Assembly: GCF_034059295.1 (NCBI RefSeq)
Contig: NZ_CP139141.1
Span: 1,595,001-1,659,000, forward strand
Source: Pseudomonas sp. HR96
GTDB taxonomy: Bacteria > Pseudomonadota > Gammaproteobacteria > Pseudomonadales > Pseudomonadaceae
Direction of reading: 5' to 3'
DNA: 64,000 nt
Position numbers and translations under genes: made by a program. Position 1 is the first letter of the stretch. Every line of letters starts with the position of its first letter. The notes under the pieces are model-generated. The model searched no databases and was not told the DNA's origin. It saw only the letters and a list, made by a program, of their open reading frames with translations. Below, piece after piece: positions 24,822 through 32,928 of this stretch.

Positions 24822-26111
24822 TTACGGCAGTTCCCGGGCGGCGTAGAACGCCTCCAGGACTTTTACCAGGTGGGCCAGGTCATGGCTGCCGGCCAGTTCG
24901 CGGATCGAGTGCATGGCGAAGGTCGGCACGCCGATATCGACGGTGCGCACACCCAGGTGGCTGGCGGTGATCGGGCCGATGGTCGAACCGCAGGCCATGT
25001 CGCTGCGCACCACGAAGCTCTGCACCGGCACTTCCTCGGCCATGCACAGGTGGCGGAAGAAACCGGCGCTTTCGCTATTGGTGGCATAGCGCTGGTTGCT
25101 GTTGACCTTGATCACCGGGCCGGCGTTGAGCTTGGGACCGTGATTGGCGTCGTGCTTTTCGGCGTAGTTGGGGTGCACGCCATGGGCGTTGTCGGCGGAG
25201 ATTAGCAGTGAGCGTTGCAGGCAGCGTACATAGTCGTCGCCCTCGGGCAGCAGGCGCTGCAGGGTCTGTTCGAGCATCGGGCCGTCGGCTCCGCAGGCGG
25301 AGCTTGAGCCGACTTCTTCGTGGTCGGTGCACACCAGCAGGCAGGTTTCCTCGCCCTCGGCCTTGATCAGCGCCTGCAGGCCGGCGTAGCAGGACAGCAG
25401 GTTGTCCAGCCGCGCACCGGCGATGAAGTCACCGTGCAGGCCGACCACAGCGGCGGCCTGGGTGTCGTAGAAGCTCAGCTCGTAGTCCAGCACCACGTCA
25501 GCATTGAGGCCGTGCTCGCGGGCCAGTTGCTCGGTGAGCAGGGCGCGGAAGTCCGGACGCTCGTCGCCGGCCACCTGGGCCAGAATCGGCGGCAGCTCGT
25601 TCTGCGCGTTGATCGCCCAGCCCTGGTTGGCCTCGCGGTTGAGGTGGATGGCCAGGTTGGGGATGATCGCGATCGGCAGATGGAAGTCGATCAGCTGGCT
25701 CTCGACCTTGCCGTCGCGGCGGAAGGTCACGCGGCCGGCCAGCGACAGGTCGCGGTCGAACCACGGCGCCAGCAGCGCGCCGCCGTAGACTTCCACACCC
25801 AGCTGCCAGAAACCCTGGCGCTGCAGCTCGGGCTGCGGTTTGACCCGCAGGCAGGGGCTGTCGGTGTGGGCGCCGACCAGGCGAATGCCGCTGATCAGGG
25901 GCGAGTGCCGGCCCATGCGCCAGGCGATGATCGAGGAATCGTTGCGGGTGATGTAATAGCGGCCGCCGGCGACGACGGCCCAGCTGTCGCGCTCGTCGAG
26001 GCGCTGGAAACCGGCCGCGTCCAGGCGCTGGGCCATGCTCGCGGTGGCGTGGAAAGGAGTGGGAGAGGCCTTGAGAAAATCGATCAGGCCCTGGTTCAAA
26101 GCTTCGCGCAT
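24822..26111 (-). CDS. apeB: M18-family aminopeptidase (aspartyl type)
   Basis: The 429-residue zinc enzyme carries the M18 motifs [45 protein letters not shown] and [11 protein letters not shown], providing the two-zinc ligands and the Glu catalytic residues. It removes N-terminal acidic and other residues from peptides in the cytoplasm. No signal peptide. The start [22 protein letters not shown] is the family start. The downstream channel gene begins immediately after its stop. Confidence 0.92.
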   Translation of the reverse strand: MREALNQGLIDFLKASPTPFHATASMAQRLDAAGFQRLDERDSWAVVAGGRYYITRNDSSIIAWRMGRHSPLISGIRLVGAHTDSPCLRVKPQPELQRQGFWQLGVEVYGGALLAPWFDRDLSLAGRVTFRRDGKVESQLIDFHLPIAIIPNLAIHLNREANQGWAINAQNELPPILAQVAGDERPDFRALLTEQLAREHGLNADVVLDYELSFYDTQAAAVVGLHGDFIAGARLDNLLSCYAGLQALIKAEGEETCLLVCTDHEEVGSSSACGADGPMLEQTLQRLLPEGDDYVRCLQRSLLISADNAHGVHPNYAEKHDANHGPKLNAGPVIKVNSNQRYATNSESAGFFRHLCMAEEVPVQSFVVRSDMACGSTIGPITASHLGVRTVDIGVPTFAMHSIRELAGSHDLAHLVKVLEAFYAARELP

Positions 26112-26201
26112 AAGTCGCTCCAGACGGCAATGGGCGCGAGTTTAACGTATCCGTGGGGCGGTGTCTGGCAGGCTTGAGATCGGCAGGTTGCGGGCCGATA
26201 A

Positions 26202-26222
26202 CGTGGGGGGCAAGGCCCCACG
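26202..26222 (-). terminator. Hairpin downstream of the RluA-type gene and its repeat element
   Basis: CGTGGGG (26202-26208) pairs with CCCCACG (26216-26222) over a 7-nt loop, followed on the minus strand by TTAT. It lies beyond the MITE-like element relative to the leftward RluA-type gene and could end its transcript. Confidence 0.45.
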
Positions 26223-26241
26223 AAAGGCCGCCAGGCCGGTC

Positions 26242-26400
26242 AGGGTCTGTATGAAATGTATTCCAGCGAAGGCCAGGCAAGGCGAAAACCGGCGAGGAAG
26301 CGGAGTTGACTGGTTGTCAATGAGCATTCCGACCGGGCTGGCGCACCAGCCGGTTTTCAACGCCGCATGGGCGAGCTGGGATGCATTTCATACAGAGCCT
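26242..26400. mobile_element. MITE-like 159-bp element with imperfect 26-bp terminal inverted repeats
   Basis: The left end, AGGGTCTGTATGAAATGTAT, and the inverse of the right end, AGGCTCTGTATGAAATGCAT, match at all but two of these 20 positions; three mismatches over 26 bp. Inside, GAAAACCGGC (26284-26293) and GCCGGTTTTC (26349-26358) form a nested inverted repeat around a TTGAC/GTCAA hairpin. No convincing coding sequence and no transposase are present, and I see no clear target duplication. The right end reaches into the stop codon of the RluA-type gene. Terminal repeats plus short length suggest a non-autonomous mobile or foldback element. Confidence 0.7.
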
Positions 26401-27034
26401 AGAAGGGCGCCGGGCACTCGAAGCGTACCCGTTCGCCACTCACCGGGTGGGTGAAACCCAGCATGCTGGCATGCAGGCACAGCCGCGGGTAGGCCGCCAG
26501 CGCTTCGGGGTGCGCGTACAGGCCATCGCCCAGCAGCGGATGGCCGATCGACAGCATGTGCACGCGCAGCTGGTGAGAGCGGCCGGTGATCGGTGTCAGT
26601 TCCAGGCGGCACCAGTGTTCATGGCGTTCCAACACCTTCCAGAAGGTCAACGCATGCTTGCCGTGCTCGTGGTCGACCACGTGGCGCGGCTTGGTCGGCG
26701 GGTCGTAGCGCAATGGCAGGTCGACGCTGCCGCTGTCCAGCGCCGGCTGGCCCCAGGCCAGGGCGGTGTAGGCTTTTTCGGTTTCGCGGTCGTGAAACTG
26801 GCGGGACAGTTCGCGGTGGGTGTCGGGGTCGCGTGCCAGCAGGATGATGCCCGAGGTTTCCCAGTCCAGCCGGTGCACGATGCGCGCCTCCGGGTAGCCG
26901 TTTTCCTGCAGGCGAGTGATCAGGCAGTCCTTGTTGTCATCGGCACGGCCGGGGACCGAGAGCAGCAAGGTCGGCTTGTCGATGACCAGGATGGCAGCGT
27001 CCTGGTGGAGGATGCGGATGTTGGATAGGGGCAT
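26399..27034 (-). CDS. rluA: RluA-family pseudouridine synthase
   Basis: The 211-residue protein carries the RluA catalytic motif HRLDWETSGIILLARD (active-site Asp near residue 56), plus TGRSHQLRVHMLSIGHPLLGD, a core of the family. It lacks an S4 domain, and its length fits RluA, which modifies U746 of 23S rRNA and U32 of some tRNAs; RluA versus a close paralogue is inferred from size. Its stop codon TAG falls at the edge of the MITE-like element. The minE gene lies upstream across a long hairpin. Confidence 0.85.
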   Translation of the reverse strand: MPLSNIRILHQDAAILVIDKPTLLLSVPGRADDNKDCLITRLQENGYPEARIVHRLDWETSGIILLARDPDTHRELSRQFHDRETEKAYTALAWGQPALDSGSVDLPLRYDPPTKPRHVVDHEHGKHALTFWKVLERHEHWCRLELTPITGRSHQLRVHMLSIGHPLLGDGLYAHPEALAAYPRLCLHASMLGFTHPVSGERVRFECPAPF

Positions 27035-27064
27035 GGGGGGTATTTTCAGGCATGCACAGCACAG

Positions 27065-27122
27065 GTGGGAGGGTGCGAGGCGCCCGAGCCATGAGAAGCT
27101 CGGGCGCTTCGCACCCTCCCAC
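27065..27122. repeat. Long intergenic inverted repeat (58 bp)
   Basis: Arms GTGGGAGGGTGCGA-G-GCGCCCGAG and CTCGGGCGC-T-TCGCACCCTCCCAC pair over 24 positions with one mismatch around an about 10-nt loop. It separates minE from the RluA-type gene and could end or stabilise the min transcript. It may also be a REP/BIME-type element, but no other copy is present in this window. Confidence 0.7.
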
Positions 27123-27145
27123 AGGGCCGGTGCGTTGCGCCAGTC

Positions 27146-27400
27146 TCAGCGGTCGGGCAGGGTGATATTCAGTTCCAGAATCGAGCAGCTGCCCTGGCTT
27201 TCCAGCGCGACGTGAACCTGGTCGTTCTCGATGGCAACGTACTTGCGGATGACCTCCACAAGCTCCTGCTGCAGGGCAGGCAGGTAGTCCGGGGTGCTGC
27301 GTTGGCCGCGTTCATGCGCCACGATGATCTGTAGACGCTCTTTCGCTACCGACGCGGTGCTGCCTTTCTTGCGGTCACGAAAGAAGTCAAAAATATTCAT
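27146..27400 (-). CDS. minE: Cell division topological specificity factor MinE
   Basis: The 84-residue protein begins [33 protein letters not shown], the membrane-targeting and MinD-binding region, then the dimerisation domain ([19 protein letters not shown]). MinE stimulates MinD ATPase and drives pole-to-pole oscillation, keeping the division inhibitor away from midcell. Its start overlaps the minD stop by ATGA, and minC lies upstream. Confidence 0.97.
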   Translation of the reverse strand: MNIFDFFRDRKKGSTASVAKERLQIIVAHERGQRSTPDYLPALQQELVEVIRKYVAIENDQVHVALESQGSCSILELNITLPDR

Positions 27401-28212
27401 TCACGGCCTCCAAACAGGCGCTGCAAGAACCCCTTTTTCTGCACGTCGAGGAAACGATGGGCGACTTCCTTGCCCAGCAGGCGGTCGACGGCATCGCTGT
27501 AGGCCTGGCCGGCATCGCTCTGGTCGTCGAGGATCACCGGCACGCCCTGGTTGGAGGCCTTGAGCACCGCCTGGGATTCGGGAATCACGCCCAGCAGGCG
27601 GATGGCGAGGATCTCTTCGACGTCTTCGACACCGAGCATTTCGCCCTTGCTTACGCGCTCCGGGTTGTAGCGGGTCAGCAGCAGGTGTTCCTTGATCGGG
27701 TCTTCGCCTTTTTCGGCGCGGCGCGACTTGCTGGCCAACAGGCCCAGCATGCGGTCCGAGTCACGCACCGAGGAAACTTCCGGGTTGGTCACGACGATGG
27801 CTTCGTCGGCGAAGTACATGGCCAGGCTGGCGCCTTTCTCGATACCGGCCGGCGAGTCGCAGATGACGTACTCGAAGCTTTCCTTGAGTTCGTTGAGGAC
27901 TTTTTCCACGCCTTCCTGGGTCAGCGCGTCCTTGTCGCGGGTCTGGCTGGCCGCCAGCACATACAGGTTCTCCAGGCGCTTGTCCTTGATCAGCGCCTGG
28001 CTGAGGGTCGCTTCGCCATTGACCACGTTGACGAAGTCGTACACCACGCGGCGTTCGCAGCCCATGATGAGGTCGAGATTACGCAGGCCGACGTCGAAGT
28101 CGACAATGACAGTCTTGTGCCCGCGCAGAGCGAGGCCGGTACCGATGGCGGCGCTGGTGGTGGTCTTGCCAACGCCACCCTTGCCGGATGTAACCACGAG
28201 AATCTTGGCCAA
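27397..28212 (-). CDS. minD: Septum site-determining ATPase MinD
   Basis: The 271-residue protein begins [21 protein letters not shown], with the deviant Walker A of ParA/MinD ATPases, then [13 protein letters not shown] and ICDSPAGIE. The C-terminal amphipathic membrane-targeting helix is present ([12 protein letters not shown]). MinD-ATP binds the inner membrane, recruits MinC, and is cycled by MinE. Coupled to minE; 152 bp downstream of minC. Confidence 0.97.
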   Translation of the reverse strand: MAKILVVTSGKGGVGKTTTSAAIGTGLALRGHKTVIVDFDVGLRNLDLIMGCERRVVYDFVNVVNGEATLSQALIKDKRLENLYVLAASQTRDKDALTQEGVEKVLNELKESFEYVICDSPAGIEKGASLAMYFADEAIVVTNPEVSSVRDSDRMLGLLASKSRRAEKGEDPIKEHLLLTRYNPERVSKGEMLGVEDVEEILAIRLLGVIPESQAVLKASNQGVPVILDDQSDAGQAYSDAVDRLLGKEVAHRFLDVQKKGFLQRLFGGRE

Positions 28213-28364
28213 GGTGTATCACCCCTAGTGAAAAAGGGATTGCTAATCCCGAAAAAAATGACTTGAAAAAAACCAGCAGTGAAGACGGATTCGTCGTAAA
28301 AAACCGGCGCTTTCAACCCGCTGCAACACTATTGAAGATGCCTGGAAAAAGGCGGCAGTATCCG

Positions 28365-29090
28365 TTAAAGACGGGTGATGTTCAACACATCTCCGGACAA
28401 ACTCACTTGTACCGGCGAGCCCCACAGGGGATCGCGCCGCAGGTCCTCGGAGACCTTGTAGGAACCGGCGATCGACAATAATTCGGCGCCCAGTTGCTGA
28501 CAGAAAATGCGCGCCTTGCGGTCGCCCTTGATGCCGGCCAGCGCACGACCACGCATGGGGCCGTAGACATGGATGTTGCCGTCGGCGAGAAGTTCCGCAC
28601 CGGAACTGACCGAGGAAATCACCAGCAGGTCGCCGCCCTGGGCATACACCTGCTGGCCACCGCGCACGGGCGTGGTGATCACCCGGGTCGGCTGGATGGT
28701 CGGCTCGGGTGGTTTTTCCGGTTTCTTTTCTTCCAGTTCCAGCGGCCGTTCGCGAGCGCCGGAAGGCGGCAGCACCGGCAGGTCGATGGCGATGGCGGCG
28801 GCGATGTCCTCGATGCGGCTGGCGCGGATGGCCAGGGTGCGCAGGCCGTGATGGCGGCAGACGCGCATCAGGCCAGGCAGGTCGATGTTGCCTTCGCTGG
28901 CCGGCAGTTTGTCCAGTGCCAGCACCAGCGGCGTGTTGCTGAAGAAGTTCGGGGCCAGGGCGACTTTGGCCGCCAGTTGCCGATCCAGGCTGTCGAGATT
29001 GTTGCGCGCCAGCTCCAGTACGGTGATGGCGAGCATGCTGCCCTTGAGCTGAAACACGGGTTCATGATCTTGCAGTTCGGTCTGGGTCAT
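28365..29090 (-). CDS. minC: Septum site-determining protein MinC
   Basis: The 241-residue protein has an N-terminal FtsZ-inhibiting domain (residues about 10-110) and a C-terminal beta-helix ([41 protein letters not shown]) that dimerises and binds MinD. A Pro- and Glu-rich linker ([15 protein letters not shown]) joins them. MinC destabilises FtsZ polymers at the poles. The start [20 protein letters not shown] is the family start; upstream in-frame sequence to 29258 overlaps the lipid A gene promoter and is not coding. minD starts 152 bp downstream. Confidence 0.95.
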   Translation of the reverse strand: MTQTELQDHEPVFQLKGSMLAITVLELARNNLDSLDRQLAAKVALAPNFFSNTPLVLALDKLPASEGNIDLPGLMRVCRHHGLRTLAIRASRIEDIAAAIAIDLPVLPPSGARERPLELEEKKPEKPPEPTIQPTRVITTPVRGGQQVYAQGGDLLVISSVSSGAELLADGNIHVYGPMRGRALAGIKGDRKARIFCQQLGAELLSIAGSYKVSEDLRRDPLWGSPVQVSLSGDVLNITRL

Positions 29091-29213
29091 GTTCGGCAAA
29101 ACGCGCTTTGTTACGAAAAGAGTGCGCAGACTTATAGCGAGAACCACCTCCAGCCGCAAGCCGCGCAGAACCCATGTAGAATGCCGGGCCTTGTTGTCTG
29201 TCCGGAATCTGTA

Positions 29214-30149
29214 ATGGATCGCCCGCGTTTTAGCCGTTCTTTTCTGCACCCGCGCCACTGGCCGCTATGGCTCGGCCTTGGCGCGCTGTGGCTCACCGTA
29301 CAACTGCCGTACCGCTGGCTGCTGGCCCTGGGCCGGGGGCTGGGCGCCTGCATGTTCGTGGTTTCCACCGAACGCCGAGTCATCGCCGCGCGCAACCTGG
29401 AGCTGTGCTTCCCGGAGAAAACCGCGCGCGAACGCCGGCGCCTGTTGAAGAAAAACTTCGCCTCCACCGGCATCGCGTTTTTCGAAATGGCCATGAGCTG
29501 GTGGTGGCCGCGCTCGCGTCTTGAGCGCCTGGCGCATATCGAGGGTCTGGAACACCTGCACGCGGTAACGGCGCAAGGCCAGGGCGCCATCCTCATGGCC
29601 CTGCACTTCACCACCCTGGAGATCGGTGCGGCGTTGCTCGGCCAGCGCCAGACCATCGACGGCATGTACCGCCAGCACGACAACCCATTGTTCGACTTCA
29701 TCCAGCGCCAGGGCCGCGAACGGCACAACCTCGACTCGCTGGCGGTGGAGCGCGAGGACGTGCGGGCGATGATCAAGCAGCTGCGCAAGGGCCGCGCCAT
29801 CTGGTATGCGCCCGACCAGGACTACGGCAAGAAACAGAGCATCTTCGTGCCGTTGTTCGGTATCCCGGCGGCCACCGTGCCCGCCACCACCACCTTCGCC
29901 CGCCTGGGCAAGGCGCGGGTGATCCCGTTCACCCAACGACGTCTGGACGACGGCAGCGGCTATCAGCTGGTGCTGCATGCGCCGCTCGAGGATTTTCCGG
30001 GGGAGAGTGAAGAAGCCGATGCCTTGCGCATCAACCAGTGGATCGAGCAGGCCCTGCGCGAGTGCCCCGAGCAGTACCTGTGGGCACACCGGCGGTTCAA
30101 GTCGCGACCGCCGGGCATGCCCAAGCTCTATCCCAAACGCCGGGGCTGA
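29214..30149 (+). CDS. Lipid A biosynthesis lauroyl acyltransferase (LpxL/HtrB type)
   Basis: The 311-residue protein has one N-terminal membrane helix ([22 protein letters not shown]) and the acyltransferase motif HFTTLEIGA (HX4E) near residue 130. Further family motifs are [18 protein letters not shown] and [20 protein letters not shown]. These enzymes transfer a secondary acyl chain onto Kdo-lipid A (or a precursor) at the inner membrane. The start [10 protein letters not shown] is preferred; upstream in-frame sequence is antisense to minC. Divergent from minC across 123 bp. Confidence 0.9.
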   Translation: MDRPRFSRSFLHPRHWPLWLGLGALWLTVQLPYRWLLALGRGLGACMFVVSTERRVIAARNLELCFPEKTARERRRLLKKNFASTGIAFFEMAMSWWWPRSRLERLAHIEGLEHLHAVTAQGQGAILMALHFTTLEIGAALLGQRQTIDGMYRQHDNPLFDFIQRQGRERHNLDSLAVEREDVRAMIKQLRKGRAIWYAPDQDYGKKQSIFVPLFGIPAATVPATTTFARLGKARVIPFTQRRLDDGSGYQLVLHAPLEDFPGESEEADALRINQWIEQALRECPEQYLWAHRRFKSRPPGMPKLYPKRRG

Positions 30150-30926
30150 TTACTCGGCGATCTGCAACTTGCGCGCTTCGGTGTAGACGTAGCGCACCTT
30201 CTCGTACTCGAACGGCGAGTTCGCCGAGCCGTAGCGGAAGCTGTTGGTGTAACGCCGGTCGACGATGCGCAGCGCCCAGATTTCCGGGTGCCGGCTGCTT
30301 TCCTGGCTGACGTTGAGGAAGTTGATCGCCGACTCCGCCGAGAAGTCGAACACCAGCCCGCCGGTGTCGCGCAGGTTGGACGGCCCGAGAATCGGCAGGA
30401 CCAGGTAGGGGCCGGCGGGCACGCCGTAGAAACCCAGGGTCTGGCCGAAGTCTTCGCTCTGCTTCTGCAGGCCCATCCAGGTGGCCGCATCCCACAGGCC
30501 GGCAATGCCTACGGTGGTGTTGATCAGCAGGCGCCCGGTGATGTCCAGCGAACGCTTGCCCTTGAACTGCAACAGGCTGTTGAGCAGGTTCGGCACATCG
30601 CCGATGTTGCCGAAGAAGTTGCTCACGCCGGTGCGCAGGAAGCTGGGCGTGATGTAGCGGTAGCCATTGATGATGGGCAGGAATACCCACTCGTCGAAAC
30701 GGTAGTTGAAGTGGTAGACCCGGCGGTTCCAGTTCTCGATGGGGTCGTAGACGTTCAGCGCGTCGAGGGTCGAGCGCTCGAACTCACGCTGGTCCAGCCC
30801 GGGGTTGAAGGTCAACGCCTTGAGCGGCTCCTTGAAGCCGTCCTTGTCCAGCGTCTGCGCGCTGTCGTCGGCATGGGCCGCGCTGGCGCAGAGCAGTGCC
30901 GCGATCAACAGGAATTTTCTAGCCAC
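30150..30926 (-). CDS. mlaA: MlaA/VacJ-family outer-membrane lipid asymmetry protein
   Basis: The 258-residue protein has a signal peptide (VARKFLLIAALLCASAAHA) and the MlaA core YDPIENWNRRVYHFNYRFDEW, LRTGVSNFFGNIGDVPNLLNSLLQ, and FGQTLGFYGVPAGPYLVLPILGPSNLRDTGGL. In the Mla pathway MlaA, with porins, removes misplaced phospholipids from the outer leaflet and hands them to MlaC. No clear lipobox is visible. The start is GTG at 30926, with GGAG 7 bases upstream; it overlaps the hydrolase stop by 8 bp. The stop abuts the convergent acyltransferase stop. Confidence 0.9.
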   Translation of the reverse strand: MARKFLLIAALLCASAAHADDSAQTLDKDGFKEPLKALTFNPGLDQREFERSTLDALNVYDPIENWNRRVYHFNYRFDEWVFLPIINGYRYITPSFLRTGVSNFFGNIGDVPNLLNSLLQFKGKRSLDITGRLLINTTVGIAGLWDAATWMGLQKQSEDFGQTLGFYGVPAGPYLVLPILGPSNLRDTGGLVFDFSAESAINFLNVSQESSRHPEIWALRIVDRRYTNSFRYGSANSPFEYEKVRYVYTEARKLQIAE

Positions 30927-32217
30927 GGAAGAACTCCAGCATCGCGTCGGTGTTGACGCGGTAATTAATGTTGCCGCAATGGCCACCGTACGGGTACAGG
31001 GTCAGGCGATCGCCAAAGGTGGTGCGCAGAAAGCCGATGTCGCCAGGGCCGAGGATGACGTCGTCGGCGTTGTGCATGACGGCGATCTTTTTGCTGTCGT
31101 GCAGGTAGTCCTTGAGCGCGTACAGGCTGACCTGATCGGCCAGCTGCAGCACGCTGCCGCCGTCGGTGCGGGCGCGCCACATCGGGATCACCTGCTCGGT
31201 CATGTAGCAGTCGAAGTCGCACTGCAGGGCCTTGCGCAGGTAAGGCGTGAGGCTGGTGCCTTCGGTGATCGGGGTCTTGGGCGGAGTGATCAGGCCGCGG
31301 CGGTTGATCAGGTCGCTGGTGAAGGCGATGTCGGCCGCCGAAAAGCGGAACGAGGTGCCGATCAGCATCGCCAGTTGCTCGTTGGAGAGCTTCTGTCGGG
31401 ACTGCTGCAGGTCGTAGACCAGTGCGTCGTTGAGGTCGATGTAGCCTTTCTGCTGGAAGTAGCGGGTCAGTTTGGCCAGCATCAGCTCATAGAACGTAGT
31501 GCTGTTGTTGATACCCTTGACCTGGGTCTGCACCAGCTTGTCGAGGTTGCTGATGGAGGTCAGCAGGTTGACCGGCGGATTGAGCAGCAACACCTTTTTG
31601 AAGTTGAAGGCGCGACGGGTCTCGTCGAGCTTGCTGACGAAGGCGGCATCCAGCGCACCCAGGCTGTAGCCGGTCAGGTAGAACTCGGTGACCTGCAGTT
31701 TGGGATGCTGGGCGCGGATGGCCTGCATGGCGCGGTACAGGTCTTCGGCGTCTTCGGTGCTCAGGCCCGGCGTGGCGAAGCGCGAGGCCGAGCTCATGAA
31801 GTCGAAGCTGGTCGGCGACGACAGTTGCACCACGTTGTAGCCGGCCTTGTAGTAGAGCTTCTTGAGAAACTCGTTGAGGCTGCTGGTGTAGGGCGCGCCG
31901 GTGCCGGCGATGAGGAAGATCAGCGGCGCCGGGTGGTCCTGGTGGGCCAGGCGGTAGCGCAGTTTCTTCACCGCCCAGAAGTTGTCGGGCAGGCTGAATT
32001 GGCGTTCGGGCAGCAGGTTGATGCTGTAGTCGGCCTGCTTGATGTCTTCGTCCTTGGGCAACTCGGGGCGCAGGGCGAGCGGCGTGGAAGCGATGGTCGC
32101 CTCGAACGGGTTGGTGAGCGGGTAGCCATAGGTGGCGGGATCGATGTCCCTGGCCATTGTGGACGCACTCAGGATGAGGCCACCCACCAGGGCAGCGAAG
32201 CGCAGTAATCGAAGCAT
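30919..32217 (-). CDS. Secreted alpha/beta-hydrolase-like protein coupled to mlaA
   Basis: The 432-residue protein has a signal peptide (MLRLLRFAALVGGLILSASTMA). The hydrolase pattern is APLIFLIAGTGAPYTS, a nucleophile elbow GYSLGALDAAF, then NADDVILGPGDIGF and YGGHCGN for the acidic and histidine members of a catalytic triad. Similar proteins are often misannotated as serine/threonine kinases; no kinase motif is present. The stop overlaps the mlaA start by 8 bp, so it is probably translationally coupled to mlaA. A role in lipid handling of the envelope is inferred. Confidence 0.82.
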   Translation of the reverse strand: MLRLLRFAALVGGLILSASTMARDIDPATYGYPLTNPFEATIASTPLALRPELPKDEDIKQADYSINLLPERQFSLPDNFWAVKKLRYRLAHQDHPAPLIFLIAGTGAPYTSSLNEFLKKLYYKAGYNVVQLSSPTSFDFMSSASRFATPGLSTEDAEDLYRAMQAIRAQHPKLQVTEFYLTGYSLGALDAAFVSKLDETRRAFNFKKVLLLNPPVNLLTSISNLDKLVQTQVKGINNSTTFYELMLAKLTRYFQQKGYIDLNDALVYDLQQSRQKLSNEQLAMLIGTSFRFSAADIAFTSDLINRRGLITPPKTPITEGTSLTPYLRKALQCDFDCYMTEQVIPMWRARTDGGSVLQLADQVSLYALKDYLHDSKKIAVMHNADDVILGPGDIGFLRTTFGDRLTLYPYGGHCGNINYRVNTDAMLEFFRG

Positions 32218-32478
32218 GAGTTTGTCCCTAGGAGGAAAACGCTTTTTTGATGTTCGGGAGTCAGACCATTACAGTAGTAGCAAGTTGCCCACGGCACCTC
32301 GCCCAGCGCAAATATTTGTTCTCCCTCGAACGGCGCAAACGATACACCGATTTGCCCTGCGGACATCAGACGTGGTCGCGGTTTTCTCTGCTATTTACCC
32401 GGCTTTTACACTGCGATGCCCTTGCGCCCTGCGCCGGGGCGATTATGCTGGCCGGCCTTGCGCTTGTGGAGTGTGTTT

Positions 32479-32841
32479 ATGTCTCGGCGGATGTCGCTGA
32501 CCCTGCTGTCGTTATTGCTGCTGGCCGCCTGGCTGGCCGCCAGCTATGGCGTGCGTTACGGGCTGATGGAGAACACCCGCTGGGTCGGCGCCTGCCTGGA
32601 GGACGCTGCGCAGTGGCAGTGCCAGGTGCGCTCGGGGCTGGGGCTGATGATTCACTTCGGGGTGATCGGCTGGGGCGGTATCGCGCTGGCCGTGGCCGGG
32701 TTCTTCTGGCCCGGACGAGTGGGGCGGGTGCTGGCCGCATTGGCCTTGATTCCGGGGATCGTCGCACTGGTGCTCTATACCGCCAGCCTGGCGGTATTTG
32801 TGGTGGTGCTGGCGGGGTTGCGACTGGTGCGCGCGGGCTGA
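32479..32841 (+). CDS. Small integral membrane protein of unknown function
   Basis: The 120-residue protein has three or four hydrophobic segments: residues about 5-24 (SLTLLSLLLLAAWLAAS), 50-75 (LGLMIHFGVIGWGGIALAVAGFF) and 82-115 (VLAALALIPGIVALVLYTASLAVFVVVLAGL). ACLEDAAQWQCQVRSG between the first two has two Cys, possibly a periplasmic disulfide. MSRRMSLTLL is the start, with GGAG 7 bases upstream. No recognised family; it stands alone between the hydrolase and the convergent GH17-like gene. Confidence 0.72.
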   Translation: MSRRMSLTLLSLLLLAAWLAASYGVRYGLMENTRWVGACLEDAAQWQCQVRSGLGLMIHFGVIGWGGIALAVAGFFWPGRVGRVLAALALIPGIVALVLYTASLAVFVVVLAGLRLVRAG

Positions 32842-32853
32842 AACAGCATCACT

Positions 32854-32891
32854 CCGGCCTGACGGCCTCCCGGGGGCTTTGTCACCTCCCA
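32854..32891 (+). repeat. Dispersed GGGGGCTTTG repeat, second copy
   Basis: This 38-bp segment (CCGGCCTGACGGCCTCCCGG, then GGGCTTTGTCACCTCCCA) matches 384-421 (CCGGCCTGGCGGCTTCTCGG, then GGGCTTTGCCCCCTCCCA) with about six differences. Both copies sit between convergent genes after a stop codon. The hairpin is weaker here because GCCCCC has become GTCACC. Confidence 0.6.
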
Positions 32892-32928
32892 CGATCGTGC
32901 TCGTCAGCCTGGCTGGCGCCCTTGCCCA

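Noticed and set aside
23583..25205. A 540-residue open frame antisense to the YbiO-like channel
   Set aside because: Biased composition and no signature. The channel shows the MscS pore helix in the correct frame.
26161..26454. A 97-residue frame spanning the MITE-like element
   Set aside because: No start signal or family pattern. The element is better explained by its inverted repeats than by coding.
30919..32217. Serine/threonine kinase label for the protein upstream of mlaA
   Set aside because: No kinase glycine loop, HRD or DFG motif is present; the GYSLG motif and Asp/His pattern fit an alpha/beta-hydrolase.
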